From assembly GCA_040877935.1 (NCBI GenBank), contig JBBDNB010000057.1, positions 1-64,000 on the forward strand: a stretch of DNA of 64,000 nt. Direction: 5' to 3'. A model generated the notes under the pieces. That model was not told the origin of the DNA. It made no database searches and saw only the letters and a program-made list of their open reading frames with translations. This stretch comes from Chitinophagales bacterium (GTDB lineage Bacteria > Bacteroidota > Bacteroidia > Chitinophagales > CAIOSU01). Positions 1-9,487 of the stretch are shown here, one piece after another (within the stretch, counting starts at the first letter, position 1; the number at the start of each line of letters is the position of its first letter). Made by a program: the position numbers and the translations under genes.

Positions 1-212
1 TTCACAGAATTATATCAACATCTTTTTTGTTGATATCCAACCCTTGATTCGCATTCTTACTTAATTCAGTTGCTACTTTCAATTAGTTGAGGATTATTTT
101 AAACCTAATTTTGTGTATGTGTTATCTGTGAAGTTAAGTTTTTTACAAATTATCAACTTGACATTTCAAATCCCAAATGTTTCCCATAAACGCAATCAAA
201 TATTGAAAACGT

Positions 213-385
213 AAACCCGCGTGAGGGATAGTAGCGGCATCCTTTTGGGGCGGGGCAATTTAGTGTTGCGGGCTTTGGAAAAGCGACCAGCGGAAGCTAT
301 TTCCAAAATCCATTTGCAACACTTTGCCTCCGCCCCAAAAGATAGAGCGGACAGCCCGACCTGAAAGGGCACGCCCCCATATTAT
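213..385. repeat. Structured GC-rich intergenic element with long hairpin
   Basis: In the gene-free stretch 1-477 a GC-rich block stands out from AT-rich surroundings. Perfect 12-bp arms CTTTTGGGGCGG (242-253) and CCGCCCCAAAAG (330-341) enclose a further imperfect stem (GTGTTGC near 263-269 pairing with GCAACAC near 316-322). The flanks read GTGAGGGAT...AGCGGCATC on the left and GATAGAGCGGACAGCCCGACC on the right. From memory, similar blocks recur between genes in many Bacteroidota genomes, but I cannot run a search. It could be a dispersed repeat or a structured RNA. A separate small hairpin with 9-bp arms lies at 12-36. I see no gene in 1-477. Confidence 0.5.
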
Positions 386-477
386 TTCAACATTTTCTTA
401 TTTGCTTATTTGCTTATTTGATTGTTGTTGATAGTGGTCGGGACTTAGAGTCGTCCACTGGCGTCTGACCTCTGAAT

Positions 478-1203
478 CTACTCCTCCAAACTGATCCTAA
501 CGATCACATCCTCTACTTTTGAGGCGTTGTCCATCAGGATGACAAATTGCTCGGCAACTTCATTTACTCCGTAAAGGGCATTTTGTTCGTAGAGCTCAAT
601 GAACTTGTCGAGGTTGCTGAAATCCTTTTTATCGAGTGAGCGGATGTGCTTTTGCATATCGGTGCCCACGATTCCGGGTGCCACACCCCTGACAATAAAT
701 GGATGCTCGGGCTTTCTGATCTTCTGCTCAAGGTTTGCCACGCGGGTAAGCATATCGAGTCCGGCTTTGGTGGCGCAGTACATACTCCAGCCATCGTAGG
801 GGCTTTGGGCGGCTCCCGATCCCATGTTCAGAATCACTTTTTCTGCTGCTACATCTTTATAGGCCCTTATAAATCGCTGTGTAAGCACTGCCGGAGCTGT
901 GAGGTTCAGGGTTATTCCGTCAATCAGTGCATCATCGTCCTGGTCGCCCAGGTACTTTACATCGCCCAGGGTTCCGGCATTGTTGAGCAATACGATTTTA
1001 TCTGCCTCTTGCAGTGTGTTGAACTCCAGTTTTTTGATCTCTTCGGGTTTGCTGAGGTCCAGGGAAATATGACAGTAGTTGGGGTGCTCGATGGTTTTGC
1101 TGCGCGAAATACCCACTACTCTTACATTATCGCGTTCCAACAATTGCTCGCAAATGGCTTTTCCTATTCCTGATGAGCTTCCGGTAATAAAATAATGTTC
1201 CAT
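478..1203 (-). CDS. Short-chain dehydrogenase/reductase (SDR family)
   Basis: A 241-aa NAD(P)-dependent oxidoreductase of the classical SDR type. The cofactor-binding motif TGSSSGIG is at residues 7-14, NNAG at 74-77, the catalytic serine in MGSG near residue 129, and the YxxxK pair as YCATK at 142-146. Length and motif spacing are those of a complete single-domain Rossmann enzyme. The substrate cannot be read from the sequence; the overall look is closest to sepiapterin/benzil reductase-like SDRs. It is the last gene of a probable minus-strand run with the symporter (21 bp upstream) and chorismate synthase, but no pathway link is evident. Confidence 0.85.
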   Translation of the reverse strand: MEHYFITGSSSGIGKAICEQLLERDNVRVVGISRSKTIEHPNYCHISLDLSKPEEIKKLEFNTLQEADKIVLLNNAGTLGDVKYLGDQDDDALIDGITLNLTAPAVLTQRFIRAYKDVAAEKVILNMGSGAAQSPYDGWSMYCATKAGLDMLTRVANLEQKIRKPEHPFIVRGVAPGIVGTDMQKHIRSLDKKDFSNLDKFIELYEQNALYGVNEVAEQFVILMDNASKVEDVIVRISLEE

Positions 1204-1224
1204 GTCAGTTATTTGATTATTGGT

Positions 1225-2652
1225 TTATTGATTTGTTTGTCTGTTTGTTTTCGGATTGAATTGTCCTTCGGACTGGGCAATCAATGTACTTATCGTTGCA
1301 TCGCCCGTTACATTTGCGGTAGTGCGGCACATGTCCAAAATGCGATCTACCGGGAAAATAATGGCGATCCATGCAGGATTGAGCCCCACCGATTGCAATA
1401 CTATAATGAGCATTACCAGGCCTGCGCTGGGCACGGCAGCAGAGCCAATACTGGCCAATGTGGCTGTAAGCACTATGGTCAATTGCTGTCCGAGACTGAG
1501 ATCAACCATGTGCATTTGCGCCAGGAAAACCACTGCCACAGCCTGGTAAAGACTGGTGCCGTCCATATTCAGGGTGGCACCAATCGGCAGTACAAAACTG
1601 CTGACTTGTCGTGAAACGCCCAAATTATCCTCCACACATTCCATGGTTACGGGCAGTGTTGCGGCACTTGAACTGGTGGAAAATGCCAGTGTTTGTGCAG
1701 AACTGATGCCTTTAAGAAAATCAAAATAGGAAATGCTTTTGGCCCAAATGCTGATAAAAAGCGGGTAAAAAACAAAGATCAACATGCCCAGTCCCAGGAC
1801 TACGATGAGCGAATACCAGCTCAGGCCTTTGAAAATCTCCAGAACGGCTGCGGGGTTATCGCCCGCCATTTTGGAGACCACTCCTGCAAGCAATGCAAAC
1901 ACAAAAAAGGGCGCAGCCTGCATAATGAAATCGACCATTTTCAGAAATACAGCATTGGCGCCATCTACAAAAGCAATGACAGGCGCAGCTTTATCTTTGG
2001 GAATAAAACTAAGGGTGATGCCAAAGAAAAGTGCGAAAAATATCACCTGCAACATAAGTGTATTTGTGCCCAATGCCTGGAAGATATTGCCGGGAACCAT
2101 GTCAACCAGGAATTTTAAGGGACCGGCTTCTTTTCCAGATTCGGCAGTTTCCATCCTTTTTTTGACATCGTCTTCCATTTCGGCATAAGCACCGGATGCC
2201 CTGATGCGTTTGGTCTTTTCTGAATATTTGTCATCACAGAGCATGCAGGTGCCGTCAAGTACTTCAATGTTTTCTTCGGCTGCCCACAGCTCATACATGA
2301 TCCTGTTGTCAATCCTTTGGTCTTGGTCTATGCTTTTGCCGGGTTGAAAGGTATTGACCAGTAAAAGACCGGTTGAGACAGCCAAGACGGTTGTACCAAT
2401 ATATGCCACGATGGTTTTCATGCCCATCCGCCCCAATTGGGAAGTATCGGGCAAGCCGGAAATACCGCTGATAATAGAAAAGAGAATCAGCGGTACGGCA
2501 ATCATTTTCAGGAGATTGATGAAAATAGTGCCAAAGGGGTCGATCCATTTGATGGTAAACTCGCTCAGCCCCACCCAACTTGAGAAAAGCGCCCAGCAGA
2601 TTCCGGCTATCAGTCCGATTATTATTTTCCAGTGTAAAGCCATGCTTTTCAT
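1225..2652 (-). CDS. Dicarboxylate/amino acid:cation symporter (DAACS family)
   Basis: A 475-aa inner-membrane secondary transporter of the glutamate/C4-dicarboxylate:H+/Na+ symporter family (GltP/DctA-like). Hydrophobic segments cover most of the chain. The serine-rich hairpin is visible as STSSSAATLPVTMEC and the conserved NMDGTSLYQ motif follows, both part of the substrate and cation site. Between the early membrane segments, residues about 106-178 form a charged soluble insertion with a CMLC cysteine pair that the shortest family members lack. The start lies 4 bp after the aroC stop, so the two are probably cotranscribed. Substrate (glutamate, aspartate or dicarboxylate) is not decidable. 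A second Met at codon 4 is an alternative start. Confidence 0.88.
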   Translation of the reverse strand: MKSMALHWKIIIGLIAGICWALFSSWVGLSEFTIKWIDPFGTIFINLLKMIAVPLILFSIISGISGLPDTSQLGRMGMKTIVAYIGTTVLAVSTGLLLVNTFQPGKSIDQDQRIDNRIMYELWAAEENIEVLDGTCMLCDDKYSEKTKRIRASGAYAEMEDDVKKRMETAESGKEAGPLKFLVDMVPGNIFQALGTNTLMLQVIFFALFFGITLSFIPKDKAAPVIAFVDGANAVFLKMVDFIMQAAPFFVFALLAGVVSKMAGDNPAAVLEIFKGLSWYSLIVVLGLGMLIFVFYPLFISIWAKSISYFDFLKGISSAQTLAFSTSSSAATLPVTMECVEDNLGVSRQVSSFVLPIGATLNMDGTSLYQAVAVVFLAQMHMVDLSLGQQLTIVLTATLASIGSAAVPSAGLVMLIIVLQSVGLNPAWIAIIFPVDRILDMCRTTANVTGDATISTLIAQSEGQFNPKTNRQTNQ

Positions 2653-2656
2653 CCGT

Positions 2657-3739
2657 CTATTTTATTTTTGAACTTTGGTTCCGCAATAAATGATCAGCGA
2701 GCACCAGGGCTGTCATGGCTTCCACAATGGGCACTGCCCGTGGCACTACACATGGATCGTGCCGGCCTTTGCCTTCCACTTTTACAGTTTTGCCTTCTTT
2801 GTTTACACTTTGCTGGTCCTGCATTAAAGTAGCTACTGGCTTAAAGGCTACATTGAAATAGATGTCCATGCCATTGGAAATGCCGCCCTGTATGCCACCA
2901 CTAAAATTACTTTTGGTAGAAATCTTTCCGTCTTTTTCCACAAAGGTATCATTGTGATCGGAGCCGCACATTTTACTGCCTTCAAATCCCGATCCGTATT
3001 CAAAACCTTTTACCGCATTGATACTGAGCATGGCTTTTCCCAGGTCGGCATGCAATTTATCAAATACAGGTTCACCAAGACCTGTGGGGCAGCCCTGTAC
3101 AATTCCGGTAACAACTCCGCCTACTGTATTGCCCGATTTTCTGATGCTTTTGATCAGTACTTCCATTTCCCCGGCAGTGGATTGATCCGGGCAGCGCAGC
3201 TTGTTGTTTTCAGTTAGTGAAAGGTCGAGTTGGGAATAATGCTTTTGCACTTTGATATTCCCAACGGCACTTACATAGGCATTGATCTTTATTCCTGATT
3301 TTCTTAAAAATTGCTTTGCAATGGCTCCTGCTGCCACTCGACAAGCGGTTTCCCTGGCAGAAGCCCGTCCTCCGCCCCGATAGTCGCGAATGCCGTATTT
3401 TTCCTGAAAAGTAAAATCTGCATGGGAAGGCCTATAACTTTCCTTGATGTGTTCGTAATCCCTGGGCTTGGCATTATTGTTTGGAATCAGGATGGCAATG
3501 GGTGTCCCGGTGCTTTTGCCCTCAAATACACCGGATACAATTTCTATACTATCGTCTTCTTTTCGTTGGGTTGTAATATTGGATTGGCCGGGCTTGCGCC
3601 TTTGCATTTCTGTATTGATAAAGTCAGTGTCTATTTCCAGTCCTGCCGGGCAGCCATCTATGACCACGCCCATCATTGCCCCGTGGGATTCACCAAAAGT
3701 GGTGATTCTGAATATTTCTCCGAAACTGTTTCCCGGCAT
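2657..3739 (-). CDS. aroC: Chorismate synthase
   Basis: A 360-aa enzyme that makes chorismate from 5-enolpyruvylshikimate-3-phosphate, the last step of the shikimate pathway, using reduced FMN as cofactor. Family signatures are all present: GESHG at 16-20, RPSHADF at 103-109, [11 protein letters not shown] at 121-131, and [12 protein letters not shown] near the C-terminus. The length is normal and there is no sign of damage. It is the first gene of the minus-strand run aroC-symporter-SDR; the preceding 200 bp contains no other gene. Confidence 0.97.
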   Translation of the reverse strand: MPGNSFGEIFRITTFGESHGAMMGVVIDGCPAGLEIDTDFINTEMQRRKPGQSNITTQRKEDDSIEIVSGVFEGKSTGTPIAILIPNNNAKPRDYEHIKESYRPSHADFTFQEKYGIRDYRGGGRASARETACRVAAGAIAKQFLRKSGIKINAYVSAVGNIKVQKHYSQLDLSLTENNKLRCPDQSTAGEMEVLIKSIRKSGNTVGGVVTGIVQGCPTGLGEPVFDKLHADLGKAMLSINAVKGFEYGSGFEGSKMCGSDHNDTFVEKDGKISTKSNFSGGIQGGISNGMDIYFNVAFKPVATLMQDQQSVNKEGKTVKVEGKGRHDPCVVPRAVPIVEAMTALVLADHLLRNQSSKIK

Positions 3740-3945
3740 GTAGTTTGGGGTTTAAATTCAGGCTTGAAGATAAGGATTTAAACGCTTTGTGTTTCCATAT
3801 TCCGGGTTCAATGGGCTTACCTGGAGATTACCTCTTGCAGATTCATAAAAAAGGTTAGTGAAAAATTTAAAGACATTTGTAAAATAAATTATATAATCGT
3901 ATTGATTAACTTTCAGAAAGTTATGTAGCTTTCTGCTTATACCTC

Positions 3946-4746
3946 CTATTGACCGGAATTAGTTTGCTCACTGAGTTTATCAGCTTTCTCCTCCTCTCCA
4001 AGAAAACGGTAAAAAGTTATGATATTTAAGATAATCTGTTCATCATCAGGATTTTGCTTCTGGTATTTTTCAAGATATCCCAAACCTGACCGCAATTTTT
4101 CGTGCACAAGTTTTTTGTCATCTCCTTTCTGATACATTCTATTTGAAAGCTTTGCATAATGCATTCCGAGAAAATATAGTGCCTCATTATTTGAAGCATC
4201 AACAGTTAATATTTTTTCGTATAATTCTTTGGCTTTTGCAGGATTGTGACTTTCAGCCTTTTGAGCATAAGCTGTTAAAATTTCTATGTCGTCAGGATGC
4301 TCAGATATAAGTGATTCATAAATTTCAAAGGCTTTTTTGTTTTGACCCATACCATAGAGTATTTCAGCTTTTATACTGAGTAATCCTTTGTGGTCGGGAT
4401 CTATGTCCAATCCTTTGACAGCATGTTTAAGGGCGTTACTTTCATCGTTATTTATATTCATATAGCCATGAGCTAAATGGTAATAGGCTTTTGAAGCCAG
4501 ATCAGCATCTTTGTCTTCTCCTGAATTGTAATTATCTATTATTTTTAGATAATCAGCACTTGCTTTATCAAAATTGTCCTGCTCATTGTATATTTCAGCT
4601 CTTTTAAAATAGAGCTCAGATGTAGGATTTCCTTTTTCAATTTTTTGATTTAAGACATCCAATTGCCCTTGATTTTCTTGCCCAACAAGCTGCAAGTTTA
4701 AAAGGGAGAGAAAAATTATGAAAGTAAATTGTTTCAATTTTATCAT
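3946..4746 (-). CDS. Secreted tetratricopeptide-repeat protein
   Basis: About 266 aa starting at MIKLKQFTF, chosen because a clear signal peptide follows at once (hydrophobic FIIFLSLLNLQLVG then Q); the open frame extends 14 codons further upstream but that stretch is poor. The mature part is a run of helical repeats with TPR signatures such as ELYFKRAEIYNEQDNFDKA, AYYHLAHGYM, GLLSIKAEILYGMGQNKKA and EALYFLGMHYAKLSNR. TPR proteins are protein-protein adaptors, here likely periplasmic or outer-membrane linked. No catalytic domain is visible and the neighbours give no functional hint. Confidence 0.75.
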   Translation of the reverse strand: MIKLKQFTFIIFLSLLNLQLVGQENQGQLDVLNQKIEKGNPTSELYFKRAEIYNEQDNFDKASADYLKIIDNYNSGEDKDADLASKAYYHLAHGYMNINNDESNALKHAVKGLDIDPDHKGLLSIKAEILYGMGQNKKAFEIYESLISEHPDDIEILTAYAQKAESHNPAKAKELYEKILTVDASNNEALYFLGMHYAKLSNRMYQKGDDKKLVHEKLRSGLGYLEKYQKQNPDDEQIILNIITFYRFLGEEEKADKLSEQTNSGQ

Positions 4747-5070
4747 AATGTTAGGTTTTGTTGATGAAAATATAATAAAAAAAATCACTTCCCTAAATAT
4801 AGTACAAAAGCTTTTAGAAATTGAATAATTATCGAAACAGCCTTAACCGGATAACTTTTTTAAGTCAGCTTCGTAAAAAGGAGCAATAGGTACTATTATT
4901 TGATTAAAATGATGCGATTGAAATCTATTAATTGTGATAAGTGCGTGCCGATTATTGAACGCCTATTTAATTAATTGACATTAGGCTAAAGTTCAATTAA
5001 ATTCATAGAGCACAATAGGAGGACATTTATTTATTTGTGCTATGTACCGAAAGTTTTTAAGGCAAACAAC
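4747..5070. other. Intergenic stretch between divergent genes
   Basis: AT-rich gap between the TPR gene and the first T9SS protein gene. A Shine-Dalgarno-like AGGAGG sits near 5018-5023, about 50 bp before the chosen ATG at 5071. It would fit an upstream TTG at 5035 loosely, but the signal peptide starts at 5071. I see no gene or RNA here. Confidence 0.4.
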
Positions 5071-6525
5071 ATGAACCGAACCTTTACAATATTCATTTTA
5101 TTGTTCCCTTTTTTTTGCAGTGCTACTGGCGTGATAGAAAACACTTTTGGTAGTGTGAATTGTTACGATGAAGGAACAAGTGTAGTTGTGTTGGATTCCG
5201 GTACTTACCTCGTGTCCGGCTCTTATTTGAATGTAAATTCCAGCAATTGGCAATCAAAACTGTATTATCTGGATGATAATTTAGACAGTACTTCTACAAT
5301 TGATCAAGCCCCTGTTAATGGCTACAGTAGAAAATGCTCAGATGGCAATTTGTTTTTTTGGGGAGGAAATACAGCTGGGTTCAATTATGATTCTATACAA
5401 ATTTCTAAAACCAATGTTCAGGGACAATTGATCTGGAAAAACAGCTATAGGATTGCTTGCAAAAACACAGTTACGGATCTAAGGGAAGATGCTGATGGGA
5501 ATATCCTTATTTCAGGATTTTATTCAAAGTCGGGCTGTAACTTACCAGTTTACAATGCGTTTATTGCAAAATTGAATTCAAGCGGACAAATGCTTTGGAT
5601 CGAAAAAATTGATGGGGGAAAGAATGATCAGTTGCATCAGTTGTCAATAGATCACAATGGGAATATAGTTTCTGCAGGCTGGAGCAATTCTTTTAACAAC
5701 AGGGGAGATACTGATTTTTTCCTGGTAATGTATGGAAGCAATGGCAATGAATTGTTTAGCAAATCACTTGATTATGAAACACAGGATTATGCTTACGGCC
5801 TGACCACTGACGATTCTGGGAATATTTATATTAGTGGATACTCGAATGATGTTGAACTCCTAAAATTCAATTTAAAAGGAAATAAAGTTTTTCAGCAAAG
5901 TTACTTTAGTGCTTGTGGTGGAAGCAATTTCAGAATTCAAAAAAGCGAGCATAATACTTTGTTAATGTTGGGTTCTGAAGAAATTGACAATACTTGCATG
6001 TCCTTTTTTATGGAAACAGATATGCAGGGGAATGTATTGTGGAAAAAGAACTGGAATGCTAGATTAAGAAATTTTGAAGTTATCCAAAGTGGCAGCTATA
6101 TACTTACAGGCTATAAAAATCACTTACCCGAAGTTTATGTTGTGAAATTTGATTCTATTACTCTGCAGGCACCAATTGGAGAAATAGGAGATGCCGATAG
6201 TTTTTCATTTGATCCGAATTCTGATAATCCTGATGAATTAGAAGATGTTGAGACCAATATTGGTACAATTGAAGAAGAAGAATTTAAACTCAATTTATAT
6301 CCCAATCCATTCTCAAACAATCTATATGTGAAATGGTCTTCTCATAAAGAAGTAGAACAGGTAATTGTTTACACTATGACAGGGCAGATACTTGGGCAAT
6401 ACAATATAAATGCAACTCAAAAGATTCTGAATATTGATGCAAGTACCTGGGTGAGTGGCACCTATATTATATATACCGAACTTGAAAATGGTGAGATTTT
6501 CACTGAAAAGGTTCAGAAATTTTGA
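5071..6525 (+). CDS. Secreted T9SS type A sorting-domain protein, beta-propeller-like repeats
   Basis: 484 aa from MNRTFTIFIL; the frame is open 12 codons upstream to a TTG, but the signal peptide (FTIFILLFPFFCSATG) begins at this ATG. The middle carries repeating blades with GN-[IV]-x-[IV]-[SA]-G motifs (GNILISGFYS, GNIVSAGWS, GNIYISGYS), typical of beta-propeller repeats. The end has LNLYPNPFSNNLYVKW and VSGTYIIY...EKVQKF, the type A T9SS C-terminal sorting domain, so the protein should cross the outer membrane by the type IX system and be anchored or released outside. Function is unknown. A paralogue of similar length follows directly downstream. Confidence 0.82.
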   Translation: MNRTFTIFILLFPFFCSATGVIENTFGSVNCYDEGTSVVVLDSGTYLVSGSYLNVNSSNWQSKLYYLDDNLDSTSTIDQAPVNGYSRKCSDGNLFFWGGNTAGFNYDSIQISKTNVQGQLIWKNSYRIACKNTVTDLREDADGNILISGFYSKSGCNLPVYNAFIAKLNSSGQMLWIEKIDGGKNDQLHQLSIDHNGNIVSAGWSNSFNNRGDTDFFLVMYGSNGNELFSKSLDYETQDYAYGLTTDDSGNIYISGYSNDVELLKFNLKGNKVFQQSYFSACGGSNFRIQKSEHNTLLMLGSEEIDNTCMSFFMETDMQGNVLWKKNWNARLRNFEVIQSGSYILTGYKNHLPEVYVVKFDSITLQAPIGEIGDADSFSFDPNSDNPDELEDVETNIGTIEEEEFKLNLYPNPFSNNLYVKWSSHKEVEQVIVYTMTGQILGQYNINATQKILNIDASTWVSGTYIIYTELENGEIFTEKVQKF

Positions 6526-6611
6526 TGCATTGGTTAGTTAATTACTTATTGTTTTTGATATAGCAAGCAATAAAACTTATCATTCCAAAGTAAAACATTT
6601 AAATTCACACA

Positions 6612-8093
6612 ATGAGAATATTTTCGCTATTTATTATACATGTTATTATCCTTGCAAGCGTGAATGCTTTAAATGCCCAGGTGCTTAATGAAAAAGTATT
6701 GTCTGAACTTCACTATTGTGAACAAGGTGCTACTTATATTTCAAACTATCCTTTTGAACATGATAAATATATTGTTGTATTAAATTCAGATTGCAATAAT
6801 ATGCCCCACAATTATACAAATGTAAAAAGTATGGTAGCACTATTAGATGAAAATTTTGATACTACTGGATGGGCATATACTTCCTTTGAAAATCTTTGGT
6901 TTTCTGATTATGGAGACCCTGTCAATAATAGTTTTTTTATAGTAGCCTCAAATACAGATGTGACTATACAAGACAGTTTATATGTTGGGAATTTAGCGCA
7001 CCATTCAAATAATTTAGTCAACTCATATTCATCTTTTAAACCATCACAGTGCAACTTTGAAGCATCAGATTATTATTCTGGACCGGAGTCGAATATTGTT
7101 GCTGTAAATTACAAACAAGGCAACTGCAGTAATTATAAGGAGGCTTCTATTACCTGCATAGATTATAATTACAACATCAAATGGCAATATAAATATGAAG
7201 GTGCAAAGAATGACGAAATTATGTCTATCAAAAGACTGGATAATAAAAACTTGCTTGCACTTGGTCATTCTAATACAAAATTCACCAATACAAATTTGTT
7301 TTTACTGAATCTTGACAGCAATGGCATGTATCTGGAAGCTTATATGCTGCCGGATTCTATCAATCAAAGTTATGCCAATGCCCTGGAAATTGATGATGAT
7401 GGAAATGTATATTTGGCCTGGAATCAAAACAATCAATTGTATTTAAGTAAGTTGAATGCTGATTTAGAGGAGCAATGGGAAATACCCCTGAATACCTATG
7501 GCTTAAACAATGTTGTTTTAAAATATTCAAAAATTGATAACAGTCTGTTGTTGATCAGTAATGGCATTGATCCCTTTACAATGGAATTTGAACAACTGGT
7601 GCACAAAATCAAAGTGGATGGCAGCATTGTCTGGAAGCGAACTTTTAATGAGCGCATTGCTGATTTTTTATTCAAATTTGATGGCTCCATGCTTTTTTAT
7701 GCAGATGACAATGCTTCAAACCACACCAAGATTATTCACTTTGATTCTACCTTTGCCTATTATCCTCCTATAGATTCTTCATTTAATCCTGATTCTGACA
7801 GTTCTGATATTGATACTACAGAAATGGTGGGTATTAGTGATATTGGGCAAAAGCAAGCTGAAGTAAAAATCTTCCCCAACCCCTTTTCAGAGCGTTTTTC
7901 AATTGTTTCTAAAGATCAGAAGATCAGTAGCTACAGTATTTATAATTTAATGGGGCAAGTTGTACTTAAGGAAGAATTGAATGCAAATAATAAAAGCATT
8001 TCCTTTGACAAGCAGGTGTCGGGCACTTATATTCTGCAAATAGAACTGGAAGATGGAAATGTGAAAACGGAAAAAATAGTATATAGAAATTAG
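6612..8093 (+). CDS. Secreted T9SS type A sorting-domain protein, paralogue of upstream gene
   Basis: 493 aa beginning with a signal peptide (MRIFSLFIIHVIILASVNALNAQ). It shares architecture with the preceding gene: propeller-like repeats (GNVYLAWNQNNQLYLSKLN, NKNLLALGHS), an acidic linker with repeated DSS/DIDT, and a T9SS type A domain (VKIFPNPFSERFSI ... SGTYILQIELEDGNVKTEKIV). The last ~75 residues of the two proteins are clearly related, and length and order of parts match, so they look like an old tandem duplication. Only 86 bp separate them and cotranscription is likely. Extracellular role unknown. Confidence 0.82.
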   Translation: MRIFSLFIIHVIILASVNALNAQVLNEKVLSELHYCEQGATYISNYPFEHDKYIVVLNSDCNNMPHNYTNVKSMVALLDENFDTTGWAYTSFENLWFSDYGDPVNNSFFIVASNTDVTIQDSLYVGNLAHHSNNLVNSYSSFKPSQCNFEASDYYSGPESNIVAVNYKQGNCSNYKEASITCIDYNYNIKWQYKYEGAKNDEIMSIKRLDNKNLLALGHSNTKFTNTNLFLLNLDSNGMYLEAYMLPDSINQSYANALEIDDDGNVYLAWNQNNQLYLSKLNADLEEQWEIPLNTYGLNNVVLKYSKIDNSLLLISNGIDPFTMEFEQLVHKIKVDGSIVWKRTFNERIADFLFKFDGSMLFYADDNASNHTKIIHFDSTFAYYPPIDSSFNPDSDSSDIDTTEMVGISDIGQKQAEVKIFPNPFSERFSIVSKDQKISSYSIYNLMGQVVLKEELNANNKSISFDKQVSGTYILQIELEDGNVKTEKIVYRN

Positions 8094-8137
8094 CGTTTAG
8101 GCAACCTTTTCGGTACTTTATTGTTCTTATCAATAAG

Positions 8138-8803
8138 GTGCAAAATTTAAAAAAATCAACTTTCGGAGAAGAATTGGCCAATTCCATTACACATGGTATA
8201 GGTGCTGTTTTTAGTATAATTGGTTTCTTTTTCTTAATGCATTACACGGCAGAACAACCAGGTTCCAAGAGAATTTCAGCTGCATTGATTTACGGTATTT
8301 CGCTTATATTGCTCTACCTGGCTTCTACACTTTATCACAGTATTCCGCACTATAAGGTTAAGAAAGTCATGCGTGTTTTTGATCATGTATCTATTTATTT
8401 ATTGATTGCAGGAAGCTATACGCCTTTTGCACTGCTGGTTTTGGACAATACACTGGGCGATTTGATTTTGTATATCGTTTGGGGAGTGGCTATTGTAGGC
8501 TCTGTTTTCAAAATATTCTTTACAGGAAAATTCGATAAACTATCTACCTTGTTATACATTGCTATGGGTTGGGTAGCTATTATTGCATTTGAACCTTTGC
8601 TGAGCAATCTTCCCACTCCCGGAATGGTGCTGTTGGCTACAGGAGGAGTGCTTTATACAGGCGGAACTGTTTTCTATATGTGGAATAAACTGAAATACAA
8701 CCACGCCATCTGGCACCTGTTTGTTATGGGTGGAAGTGCAGCTCACTTTTTCGCCATTCTTTTCTATGTGCTTCCAATGAGTAATTTGGATACTGTTTGC
8801 TGA
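8138..8803 (+). CDS. Hemolysin III family (PAQR-like) membrane protein
   Basis: 221 aa with seven predicted membrane helices. It carries the family's conserved histidines and acidic residue: SITHGIGAVFS near the N-terminus, ASTLYHSIPH ... FDHVSIYLLIAGSYTPF in the middle, and HLFVMGGSAAHFFAIL at the end. These residues form the metal-binding, hydrolase-like site of the PAQR/YqfA superfamily (adiponectin receptor relatives). The start is GTG (8138); the first residues QNLKKSTFGEELANS match where the family begins, so the non-ATG start is reasonable. The bacterial role is poorly known; membrane homeostasis has been suggested for relatives. Confidence 0.85.
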   Translation: MQNLKKSTFGEELANSITHGIGAVFSIIGFFFLMHYTAEQPGSKRISAALIYGISLILLYLASTLYHSIPHYKVKKVMRVFDHVSIYLLIAGSYTPFALLVLDNTLGDLILYIVWGVAIVGSVFKIFFTGKFDKLSTLLYIAMGWVAIIAFEPLLSNLPTPGMVLLATGGVLYTGGTVFYMWNKLKYNHAIWHLFVMGGSAAHFFAILFYVLPMSNLDTVC

Positions 8804-8807
8804 GGCA

Positions 8808-9128
8808 TTATTTGTTTTTTACTGAATTCCATTCATCAGGATCTTCACTGCTGTGAAAGATTGCCTCTATAATAACAATTGCTTTTTGTTTATCCACACG
8901 AAAATGAGCTACAATTGAGAAAGGGTGAATTGGGAGAAACCTAATGTCGTCATATCGAACCTGGTAAAGCAAAGCTGTTGATCTCAATTTTTTTAAGGCA
9001 TTATTTATTGCTTTTACAAAGCGAATCCCTAGCTTATCGTCACCTGTTTCTCTGCGATAATAATCTACAGTTTTTTGTATATCGAGATATATCTGAGGAT
9101 TATACCGAACTTTGAAGTAGTGCTTCAT
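8808..9128 (-). CDS. RelE/ParE-type toxin of a toxin-antitoxin pair
   Basis: 106 aa, compact alpha/beta protein of the RelE/ParE superfamily. Typical features: the N-terminal DIQKTVDYYRRETGDDKLGIRFVKAI helical hairpin, RYDDIRFLPIHPFSIVAHFRVDK beta strands, and a short C-terminal VIIEAIFHSSEDPDEW. The last motif (AIFHSSxDP) resembles ParE-like members more than ribosome-dependent RelE. It starts 3 bp after the stop of the small upstream gene, the antitoxin-first order usual for these modules. Target (gyrase or ribosome) is not decidable. Confidence 0.8.
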   Translation of the reverse strand: MKHYFKVRYNPQIYLDIQKTVDYYRRETGDDKLGIRFVKAINNALKKLRSTALLYQVRYDDIRFLPIHPFSIVAHFRVDKQKAIVIIEAIFHSSEDPDEWNSVKNK

Positions 9129-9131
9129 TTC

Positions 9132-9350
9132 TCAAATTTTGAGTTGCTTTTCAATTTCTTTCCATGTGAGGTATTCTTCTGGTTTAGTGTTTTTAATTCT
9201 ATCACGCACAATTTCTTTTTGCCATTCTGGTACAATAAAGTTTTCATCTTCAATGTCTTTGATTTTTTCTTTAAGTACATTCCACTCTTTGATGGGAATA
9301 AACACACCAGTAGTTTTTCCATTACTGTCTGAAATATATTGCAAGCTCAT
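9132..9350 (-). CDS. Antitoxin of the ParE/RelE-type pair
   Basis: 72 aa, charged, with predicted N-terminal strand (MSLQYISDSNGKTTGVFIPI) and helices (KEWNVLKEKIKDI; LTWKEIEKQL). The N-terminus resembles the Phd/prevent-host-death-type strand that reads 'x-GKxTxVxIPxxEW', common among antitoxins of ParE-like toxins in Bacteroidota. Its place, 3 bp upstream of the toxin on the same strand, is the main support. Usually such antitoxins repress their own promoter, but no operator is evident to me in the ~135 bp upstream. Confidence 0.72.
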   Translation of the reverse strand: MSLQYISDSNGKTTGVFIPIKEWNVLKEKIKDIEDENFIVPEWQKEIVRDRIKNTKPEEYLTWKEIEKQLKI

Positions 9351-9487
9351 AATTATTGAATTTATGTTTTAAGAGACTTTAAATCTGATAAATCTTAAGT
9401 TTTACACCTATTCCAAAGTTAAGAACCGATTAGTAATATTAAAAGTTGCTTTTTCGTAGTGCTTATATTTTAAATTCATTACAAAAG

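Noticed and set aside
3880-3945. Small hairpins (CTTTCAGAAAG, AGAAAG/CTTTCT) near 3910-3935
   Set aside because: Short stems, no T-run, probably chance in AT-rich DNA.
9125-9322. Second antitoxin-like frame overlapping the antitoxin gene
   Set aside because: Shifted-frame reading of the same DNA; the frame at 9132-9350 has the better start, spacing and family resemblance.
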